A stretch of DNA of 64,000 bases, from positions 56,952,686-57,016,685 of the forward strand of contig OZ020306.1 in assembly GCA_963971305.1 (NCBI GenBank). The letters are read 5' to 3'. The notes under the pieces are model-generated. The model was not told the DNA's origin. It did not search any database and saw only the letters and a list, made by a program, of their open reading frames with translations. Each line of letters opens with the position of its first letter. Positions within the stretch are counted from its first letter, which is position 1. The position numbers and the translations under genes are program-made. Origin of the DNA: Arcuatula senhousia (Eukaryota; Mollusca; Bivalvia; Mytilida; Mytilidae). Positions 55,640 through 64,000 of this stretch are shown here, piece after piece.

Positions 55640-57090
55640 CGAAACAAACAAACATAAACCCCTTACCCTTTCCACGGGATAAAACAAACTCACTTGTTCT
55701 CCAGGTGGAAGAAAAGAAGATAATTCTCTCCCTCCATGCAATGATTAAGTAGAAACCACTTTCTCTCCAAAATAAATCCAACAGAAACCGCTTTCCTTAA
55801 AGTGGAAACAAGCAGAAATCGCTTTCCCTCGAGGGAGACCCAAAGCAACAAAAAAAAACCAAAGACAACAAAACCCGCCTTCCCTTCAACATGATACAAG
55901 CAGAAGCGATTCCTCAAGGATGAAACAAGCAAAAGCTTTTTTCTTTCAAGGAGACACCACATTATCTCCGAGATGCAAAAAGCACAGCCCGTTTTTATCC
56001 CATATGGCGCATCAGGCAGAAACCGCTTTCACTACAGAATAAAACAAGCAGAAATCGCCATTATTCCAGGATAAAACAAGCAGAAACCGCCTTTACTCCA
56101 GGATAAAACAAGCAGAAACCGCCTTTACTCCAGGATAAAACAAGCAGAAACCGCCTTTACTCCAGGATAAAACAAGCAGAAACCGCCTTTACTCCAGGAT
56201 AAAACAAGCAGAAACCGCCTTTACTCCAGGATAAAACAAGCAGAAACCGCCTTAACTCCAGGATAAAACACACAGAAACCGCCTTCACTCCAGGATAAAA
56301 CAAGCAGAAACCGCCTTTACTCCAGGATAAAACAAGCAGAAACCGCCTTTATTCCAGGATAAAACAAGCAGAAACCGCCTTTACTCCAGGATAAAACAAG
56401 CAGAAACCGCCTTTACTCCAGGATAAAACAAGCAGAAACCGCCTTTACTCCAGGATAAAACAAGCAGAAACCGCCTTTACTCCAGGATAAAACAAGCAGC
56501 AACCGCCTTTACTCCAGGATAAAACAAGCAGAAACCGCCTTTACTCCAGGATAAAACAAGCAGAAACCGCCTTTACTCCAGGATAAAACAAGCAGAAACC
56601 GCCTTTATTTCAGGATAAAACAAGCAAAAACCGCCTTCACTCCTGGATAAAACAGACAGTTCCTTACAGTTGGAAAAAAACAGAAAACTTAGTTATGCAA
56701 CAAGGACAGTCCGCGTCCATTCAACCACTTTCACTCCTAGATGTGCAACAAGCAGAAACCACTTTCACTCCTAGATGTGCAATAAGCAGACCCCACGTTC
56801 ACTCCATGATGAAACGAGCAAATATCTCTTTCACTCCGGGACGAAACAAGTGAAAACCGTTTTCATTACTGTGCAAAACGAGCAGAAACCTCTTAATATC
56901 CAGGAGAGACCGTATTATCTTCAGGATGCAACAAGCACAATCCCCTTTCCTTCAGAGTGCAACAAACAGAGACCTACTTCACTCAAGGCAGTAGTTAGCA
57001 GAAACTACATTTCATCCAGTTGGCTATTGGAAGCAAAAACCACTTTCCATTCAGAGTGCAACAAGCAGAAACCACTTTATGAGTATCTCA
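55640..57090 (+). repeat. 32-bp satellite array
   Basis: About 19 nearly identical 32-bp units (GCAGAAACCGCCTTTACTCC then AGGATAAAACAA) in 56,035-56,650, with decayed and rearranged units for about 400 bp on each side. The unit is not a multiple of 3 and no frame stays open through the core, so it is not protein coding. Confidence 0.9.
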
Positions 57091-57354
57091 AAAAGCATAT
57101 GTCGAAATGAGTGTCTGTTTCTTATTTCTTAAATGATCAAGTTGCTACATTAGTTTTTGTTGTGTTGTTTGATTGTGCTGTTGTATATTTGTTTGATGTT
57201 ACATGTATTTTGAATGTATCTGTCTTTGCTTTAGATCTTTGTTTTTGTTTTTTATCTTGTTTTTGTTTTAGATCTTTGTTTTTGATCTTGTCTTTGTTTT
57301 AGTTTTGATTTTCCTTCAAGAATTTTAGTTTCCCTTAAAGTTGAACCGGGTAAT

Positions 57355-57430
57355 ATAATTTGCCTCGCGGCTGACGCGCCTTTCGTTTATTTAAGACTCA
57401 TAATCGAGATGTTTTTATCAAATACCAAAT
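57355..57430 (+). repeat. dispersed repeat L, fragment
   Basis: TGCCTCGCGGCTGACGCGCC and TTTATTTAAGACTCATAATC, a short diverged match to the copy at 10.9 kb. Confidence 0.5.
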
Positions 57431-58260
57431 ACAGCATGAATATGATAGCGAAGGATGATAAAACAAACATACCGAATTGCATGAATTGGATAAAAAATTC
57501 ACACTACATTAACTTATACCTTTGAGTTCTGACAATTTTGTCATTAACAGAGAAGATTCCATAGCTTTGGTCATCTAGTATTTGTCAAAGCAGAAAGAAC
57601 AGACAAATGAGCAAATATTATGTTTTTATCTTTCCATTATGTAAAACTGACCATAAACATGAATTTTTTTTGGGACCAACGTTTCGATCAATCTTATTCA
57701 ACCCATCTCTCAAGTTCTTCTAATTATTCCCAAATGACCGCCTTTGCTGGTAAGGCTGAAATACATGGCTGAAATACTTTACTTGTTAAGCGAACCCTGT
57801 AATTCGATTTACATGTCTAACGACCGGTATAAAGATAGATAATTGCTTCTACGGTCGGTCTGGATAGACGAAATTAGAAGAATAATGCATAATACATGAG
57901 TTTAAGACGGTCTATTGTATCGTTAGTGATAATGAAATCTCTTTGTATGTAAAAACAGCTATAATATTCTAGAATTTATACGTTTATGGTATTCTAACTT
58001 TCGTATGTGTTCGGAAAACATTAAGTTTTCAGTTCCAACTGACTGAATTCATTTTCCGGTTTGTGCCTTACAACAACATACTCTGCATGTTGTTGCATTA
58101 TAACTGAAAAGTATAAAACAATATCAACGAGTTAAAAACCACCATCTTTTTAAAATCCTTTTAACCCCTGTTTCAAGTCAAGACGATTGGACTACAAACT
58201 CGCGAATAAAAAACTTTGGTCTTTTTTATCTTGAGGATGCTGGGGATGAAGTTGCACCCC

Positions 58261-59160
58261 TTTTCAATAAAAAGCTACGCCGAGCGCAGCATGATACGAC
58301 CGCAACAAGATGAATCTAGTACATTGGAGGCCCAATATGGATAGTCTATTGCTTTGGTCACATGCAGCCCATGGTGGACTTACAAAGCCTTTCCTGTGGT
58401 GGACTTTGAAATGCATATTTGACACATATATATTTACAATAACATTTAATAGAAATATAAACTTATTTCTAAATTCGCTGACATTTTTTACACAATTTAG
58501 CCCCTTTTGGCCCTTTTTTAAAAAAAAAAGGTTAGGACCACAAACCCCAAATGCAATAAAAAGCTGCCTTCAGTGTATATAATCATCATATTTAAACTTC
58601 ATAACAATTGGCTGGCCCAGTACAACTAAATTTTTGGTATAAAATTATTTGCCTTGACAAACTTTTAAAAATGGCGTTTTTGGCCCCTTTGACCTCTAAT
58701 TTCTCAAAAACCGTAAGAGATATTGCAAATCTGATTGAAAAATGCGGGCAGGGATTTTCACAAGGATTCCAATGAAAAAAAAATTTGAAAATCGGACCAC
58801 AAATAAAAAAGTCATTTTTTGGGTGTGGCCCCTTTTCAACCCCCTGTAGCAATGTAACGGTTCAATATACATCAAAACCATTGACACATTTTGTTGACAG
58901 AATTTAATAAGGAATTCAATAAAAAAAGAATTATCAAACTGTATTGAATAATGAACATTCTACAACAGTTTTGTCAATACACCCGTTTTAGCCCCTTTTG
59001 GCCCCTTTTTCCAAAACGGTAAGGGCCACCAACCCCAAGTACAATAGGAACCTTCCTTTAGTGGTTACAAACATCATATTAAAATTTCATAACAATTGGT
59101 CAATATGTACTTAAGTTATCGCACGGAAACCAAATGTCCCCAGACGACGACGACAACAAC
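58261..59160 (+). mobile_element. family E pearl-like element, 3'-truncated
   Basis: Starts AATAAAAAGCTACGCCGAGC and shares the next 100 bp with the 2.2-kb copy (GGCCCAATATGGATAGTCTA). GGCCCCTTTTGG repeats follow; ends in a GACGACGACGAC run without the usual 3' hairpin. Confidence 0.75.
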
Positions 59161-59920
59161 TAGGACTATCAAAGTCGACACATGGTATGAACTTACACTA
59201 TCTAAGACGCATCAAAGATTAGATTTGCACCCTCTATGCAAAATTCTGCGTACGGTCCAGATTAATCAGCTGTTCGTTTAAAAAAACAAAAATACAACTT
59301 ATTGCTCTAAGACAACATTGTTTAACGTCCAGTACATGTTGTCTCAAGTAGTTAAATTTGTCAGTGAAAATTTTATCGTCAACTTATGAACCACTTTGAC
59401 CACACCAGAAGTGATACGACATTAACGCAGCTGCGCAAGCATCATGGCAAATCAAAATTATTGTCTTGTACTAAGAAGGATCCTGAACCCATTTATTGTG
59501 AGGTACTTTGCAACGGTAATTTTTTTTCCAGATCCTTTGGTAAGGTAGTCTATAGTAAAAAGTGGTAAAATGATTGAAATAATAAGGGCTAAGGTAATGA
59601 CGGTTTCCTCCTTTTTTGTCTCCTTATTTTACATTTTCTTCAATTTACTTTTTAATATTCATTTAATCTAAATCTCTTAGTCGAAGGCTGTTGCCTATTT
59701 TAACACAGATTTTAATCTTTTTTCTTCATGGATGATGCGTCATGTAATATTTATTTCATACCCATTTGTTATGATATATTTTACACAAAAATAGCCGTAA
59801 ATGCATTTCATGCACAAAGTTAAGATTGCAAAAATAATCCCAAGTAAATAAATACATGTAATGATTGTACGAATGCGTGAGACTTGATATGAAGTAAATC
59901 CATGATTAAAGTTATTCCAA

Positions 59921-60130
59921 TCAGATTTGAAGTTCTTCTGTTTGATCTTGTTCACATGCAAGTTCAGTAGTTAACGAGTTCGAGCTTGCTCCGTTTTCCT
60001 TTCTTTGGAGAGAATACACGTGTTGTTTTAAGCTGGTCTGAAAGTTTCTCAAATCTTCGGAATGTTTGTTTGTGAACTCGTGTGTAAATCCACCAAAAAG
60101 TCCCCCGAGGATGGGACTTATCCAGTATAT
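59921..60130 (-). CDS. aquaporin terminal exon
   Basis: YWISPILGGLFGG is the typical TM6 entry of aquaporins. The tail after HEFTNKHS is rich in Gln, Glu and Ser and has no further membrane segment. Stop TGA at the left edge. A minus-strand AATAAA at 59750-59755 is a candidate polyadenylation signal. Confidence 0.92.
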   Translation of the reverse strand: MYWISPILGGLFGGFTHEFTNKHSEDLRNFQTSLKQHVYSLQRKENGASSNSLTTELACEQDQTEELQI

Positions 60131-60742
60131 CTAAAAAAAAAAGAAAGCTGGGTTAGACAAATAAACTGATTCCTTCACTCGACGCCATATATGTCAGATT
60201 TTAAAGAGTTCTAGAAAGTCGGAATATTTCACGTGTTAATGGAGATGAATAAATGTACAAAGTTTGGTTCTTCTTCTACAGTGGAACATGAAAATATCTT
60301 ATTTGTTTAGAAAATATCATTTATTTTTTATTTGCTTGGTTGCATTGAGGAAATGTAACAAATGCCTAAACACATTCATTACAAAGTTTCCGAGAATTTA
60401 TTTTATTCCCCGGAGAGTTGATACCGGTATATTATATTTTTTCTTCTGCTGAATACGAGTTTCTCCATTTTACTTCTTATGTTAGTGCATTTTTATGCCC
60501 GATCTACGAAAGTAGGGACAGATAGTGTCCATTTGTCCGTCCGTCCCAAATGTTGTGAAATGGTTTGTTATGTCTTTTGGATATATCATTGTTGTTTATT
60601 TCTCTTGTCACATTTTTATTATCACACAATTTTTTTTCAATATGCAGGATATTTGACTTACCCAATGGTTGTCCCATACATTATGGATCAGTGCAGGCCC
60701 AAACGATCTAGCAGGGTTGACTGAAGCCCCTGTCATCTTCCA
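59921..60742 (-). CDS. aquaporin, 3' part (last two exons)
   Basis: Water-channel protein of the MIP family. Exon 60662-60742 (27 codons) encodes WKMTGASVNPARSFGPALI and HNVWDNHW: the second NPA motif with the following Arg of the ar/R selectivity filter, which marks a classical water-type aquaporin. Exon 59921-60130 (69 codons plus TGA) encodes IYWISPILGGLFGGFTHEFT, the sixth membrane helix, and a polar C-terminal tail of about 48 residues. The intron of 531 bp is GT..AG and phase 0. The first NPA box and TM1-TM5 are not in the window; they must lie right of 64,000 on the same strand or in exons I missed. It lies upstream of CEP89 on the same strand, with no sign of functional linkage. Subfamily not resolvable from this fragment. 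Confidence 0.92.
60485..60605 (+). repeat. dispersed repeat fragment in the aquaporin intron region
   Basis: TTTTATGCCCGATCTACGAA, GTCCGTCCGTCCC and TTATGTCTTTTGGATAT match the sequence at about 945-1060. Confidence 0.6.
60662..60742 (-). CDS. aquaporin exon with second NPA motif
   Basis: Phase 0 at both ends; acceptor TTTTAG, donor GTAAGT. MTGASVNPARSFGPALI is the loop E half-helix with NPA and the filter Arg. Confidence 0.93.
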
Positions 60743-63540
60743 CTAAAAAGATAAAAACATCGAAAAATGTATATATTAAATGTTTGCAATTTTATAATTC
60801 AAACTTCATTAAGATGTCAATGATTGTAATGATAAGTTTTAAATTTCGTCTATCATCAAATGAAATTTTTACAACCATAAAACATTTTTGCAAATCCTAG
60901 AAAACAAGACCAAAAAATAAATCGCGACATTGATTTCGCAAATTAACAAAATATGATAGATATGATAATATAGGTAATTCATATAATCGCATTGTTAATC
61001 ACTGTTCGATTGATTTGTGTTTTTTATGCTTTGTGTTTCTTCGTGCAATTCTCGTTCGCATTCAATGGTTTTTTCGTTGCCCTTTCGGACCTTTGACACT
61101 TGAATGCCCCATTGGTGCCTCTTTGCCTCTTTCGCCATTTCTGTTGCATTCGTTCGCATTTTATGATATTTAAATCGCAAATTATTGCATTCATTCGCAA
61201 AATGTAATCTGTGTTTTCGCAATTAAACTACTTCATTTTGTTTACTCGCCAAATTAAACGTGTACAGCGACTAAATTTTTATTGATTAACTCACATGAGC
61301 CATTTCTTAGAAAGTATGGTTTTTTAAAAAATAGTGCATGTAAATTTAATAAGCTTATTTCGTCTTTATTTGCATTAAATACTAGCTAAAAATTGCATCG
61401 ATTCCCCAAATCTATTTTATTAATTCGCAATCAATTTTTTTTCCGAAAATAATCAATTTTTGAACGCACATTTTCGAAAAACGTCGCAAAATCACAGCAC
61501 CTTTTTAAAATGCACCACCAAAGTTCTACGCGAAACATATTACAAGCATACCAAATTTGCTTTCTGACATTCCGTTTGCAAATACAATGAAGTTAGCAAA
61601 GCTAATTTAGAAATATTTTAACAAAATCCACAATCAAGAAACTCAATATAACCAGAACGTTGTCGCAAAGATATTCTTGGAACTTCTAATGGGTGAGATT
61701 AAAAGCGTCGTTCGACAAACAACGATTTTAACGAGATAATTGTTTTCCCATCAAAGTTTCTGTCAATTCCAACTGACAGGAATCTTTTAATTAAGGAAGC
61801 TACTGTCATCACTCCATTAATGAGACCGTCAAAGAGAGAAAATCTAAATTCAGTTCAAGATAAAAGTGAAGAGTCATATCGTACAGGCGATTTCGGTTCG
61901 ATATAGAATCAGATTATTTAAAAGAAAAAATCAAAATAATGGATTATATTATGTGATTTTAAAACATTTAAGAACGAATTGCAAAATTGTTTATTTTACA
62001 ACTAGAAACAAAGAAATATCAATAGCGCATCGGAATGTTGGAAGTTTGAAAGAGGCAAAGAAAAGGGGAAACTTGTTAAAAGATCAGCCGATGCAGAAGG
62101 AAACAATGCGAAGACCATAAAACATAAAAAATACTACAATCAAGCAACCTGCAACCAGAAACGCCAACTCACGTCTTTACGAAAGCGGGGATGTAATATA
62201 GTAGCAGATTAGTTTCTATGGTTTGTCTGAAAAGATGCTTTCGAATACTTTTTGTTTTTAAATTTTCTTTATATAAGCATGGTCTTCATTTTTCCACTTA
62301 TCTCTCTTCTTTTGCTGTCCTGTTGCAGTACCGAATTTAAGAGGGAACTTTTGTGCCAATAGTAAACTAGTTTAACTCATTTTTAATGGCAATGTGAAGT
62401 CAGGGCTATTGTTATTTTTTTTTAACAGTTTTAGATCAATCATCTCAGTCCTTTATCTAAACGCCGTAAACCAATCTTTGCGTGAGCATTAAGGTACCAA
62501 TGACGAAATCTTCTTCCAAAACATCGAACTCTTTCTATCCAATACTAATGAAATATTTACCATTGAATGACTACTCCAGTACTCTTAAGTTAATTACAAT
62601 TGAAGAAAGCCAATCTCAGACCAATACTTATATCTCTGGTAAATCGTTCAATAGTCATTATCAGGACAATAAAAACACAGATTAAGGTTGTTTATAGAAA
62701 CATTTAGGTGCCAATCTAAATATTGGCTTTCTTTCGAATGCTATTGCAGTTTGATCGTTGGTTAATTAGTATTTACATAGACGACATAGAACAATTGTAT
62801 AGGAGATGTTTACTTGTTTGTTTATAAGAATGACACATTTTGCGGTTTCTATTAGATGCCTCTGTTGGATTTTATTGGGGCAGGAGACATGTTATGTACT
62901 TTATAAAAAATCATATTTTTTGCAATTTATATATCGGCCTGTTCGATGAATGTGTTTGTTATAAGAGTCCGCTCGTCCGATTATTGGCCCTCTTGTTTGC
63001 ATTTAAAAAAAAATCCAAGAGGAAACAACGAAAAGGCAAACAAACCTTAAAAAACAAGCAAGTTCAAACCAGCCTGCCACGAATTAGGTGAGCTATTATC
63101 ATCGATTGGTGTAAGACATCAGCGTCGTAATTCTTGTTTCAAATCACGGACTATTGTCGGTTGTCGTTTACAGCTGGAAATTTGACAAATTGTCGAAGAA
63201 AATTAACAGTGTATGATTTTTTAACAAAGAAGAGGCCTAGGACAGTAGGAGAAAATGGTAGACAGCAGGTATGGAGTAGACTGTTGTTTACCATTTTCTC
63301 TTATTGGCCTTTTCTTTGTTAAAAGTCATGCTAACGTGAATTTTTTTCACTGTCTTTAGATTTCCAGTTTTAAAGATAGCCGGGAATACCCCGTGGAAAT
63401 AGTTAATCAACATTCGATGGGTATACAATAGCGCTCAAGCTTAAGATGACAATATCAAATTATGGAAATTATGGTAACTTAAAGCAACATAGCTACTTTT
63501 GGTACTAGTATATAGAATAAAACATTGCGTACAACGAGAA
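60743..63540. other. 5' side of the aquaporin fragment, no exon recognised
   Basis: Presumably intron of the aquaporin gene. 61,000-61,520 is rich in TTCGCA-type motifs, and 61,066-61,130 carries a dispersed piece (CCCCATTGGTGCCTCTTTG) whose complement-like form also occurs at 41,118. Searches by eye for the first NPA box on the minus strand failed. Confidence 0.45.
63222..63324. repeat. imperfect hairpin
   Basis: Left arm TTAACAAAGAAGAGGCCTAG... and right arm ...GGCCTTTTCTTTGTTAA pair over about 45 bp, with GAGAAAATGGTA in both arms. Small foldback element or structured RNA; undecided. Confidence 0.6.
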
Positions 63541-63544
63541 GCAT

Positions 63545-63870
63545 TTGTTTGCTTAAAAAATCAGGCTATAGAGCTCTATTGATGTGTCCAATGGGTTGAG
63601 GTTATTAGATAACATACCTTATATAGGCTTCATGACCCTCAAAAGATGTTTTATTTCTAAAAATTGATAATCATTGCAAAAAAAACCCTAAGTTTTGCTT
63701 GCTTAAACCATCAGCTTATCCATTGAGTAGAAGATGTCAGATGACCCCTTGTAAAAGGTGTGGCCCATTTAAGTCATCATTTGTCTTGTACATTGAATAA
63801 CGTGAAAGATAAAGCTGATATTGTCAGCTTATTGAGCTCTGCAAAAGCCTCAGTTAGTTGAAGTTTTATT
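63545..63870 (+). repeat. decayed family A units
   Basis: Fragments such as GTCAGATGACCCCTTGTAAA and TTGCTTGCTTAAACCATCAG match the tandem units at 9-10 kb; no termini remain. Confidence 0.6.
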
Positions 63871-64000
63871 ATTATCCCCAAAGAAGATATTTCATAAAAA
63901 AGACATGGTAAGCAAATTGGTCATTGAAGTCAGATGAAAGATTTGTGCCCTTGGAAACCTATTTAGGCTAAGAAAGTAAAGTTCCAAAGGATTTATCTTA

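Noticed and set aside
56035..56650. Regular 32-bp repeats that could suggest a CRISPR array
   Set aside because: The repeats are contiguous with no unique spacers, and the DNA is eukaryotic; it is a satellite.

Overview
This is eukaryotic genomic DNA, AT-rich and full of introns and repeats. It very probably comes from a bivalve mollusc, most likely a marine mussel (Mytilus or a relative). That inference rests on the gene structure (short coding exons, introns of 0.1-4 kb), an internal TTAGGG telomere-type tract, and many repeats of the mollusc 'pearl'/Helentron-associated style. No operons, prokaryotic genes or viral genes were seen.

Gene 1 (minus strand, about 7.6-39.0 kb) is an almost complete orthologue of the centriolar distal-appendage protein CEP89 (CCDC123). 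I could place 21 coding exons. Every intron has GT..AG ends, every junction keeps phase, and the exons sum to 2343 nt (780 codons plus stop). The vertebrate protein is about 780 residues. Only a very short first coding exon carrying the ATG was not found; it should lie right of 39.0 kb. Several exon edges have local tandem duplicates. One adds an in-frame alternative acceptor, and one repeats the last coding segment just past the stop codon.

Gene 2 (minus strand, 59.9-60.7 kb) is the 3' end of a classical aquaporin: the exon with the second NPA motif and the exon with TM6 and the C-terminal tail. Its upstream exons must lie beyond the right edge. Plus-strand protein-coding sequence is limited to a broken 3' fragment of a non-LTR retrotransposon at 46.35-47.26 kb.

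The rest is mobile DNA. The CEP89 introns hold a CACTA-type element (22,853-26,335; perfect 72-bp terminal inverted repeats, 3-bp duplication), a hAT-like element (21,222-22,476), a hAT MITE with a perfect 8-bp duplication (28,009-28,283), two tRNA-derived SINE copies and many other MITEs. Right of CEP89 are a 3.1-kb element with opposed 16-bp iterons and an 8-bp flanking duplication (39,440-42,522), a second inverted-repeat element (42,601-43,358), a 198-bp MITE with an 8-bp duplication (49,921-50,118) and a 32-bp satellite (55.6-57.1 kb).

The most striking pattern is a set of at least seven repeat families with unrelated sequence but one shared plan: 5' start like AC(A/T)AG, a short 5' hairpin, a subterminal motif, tandem units mostly of 150-170 bp, a GAC/GGAC/GCC microsatellite, a 3' hairpin with a 3-nt loop, the complement of the subterminal motif, then AATAA. 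Termini and cores are mixed between families, and some copies are nested in others.
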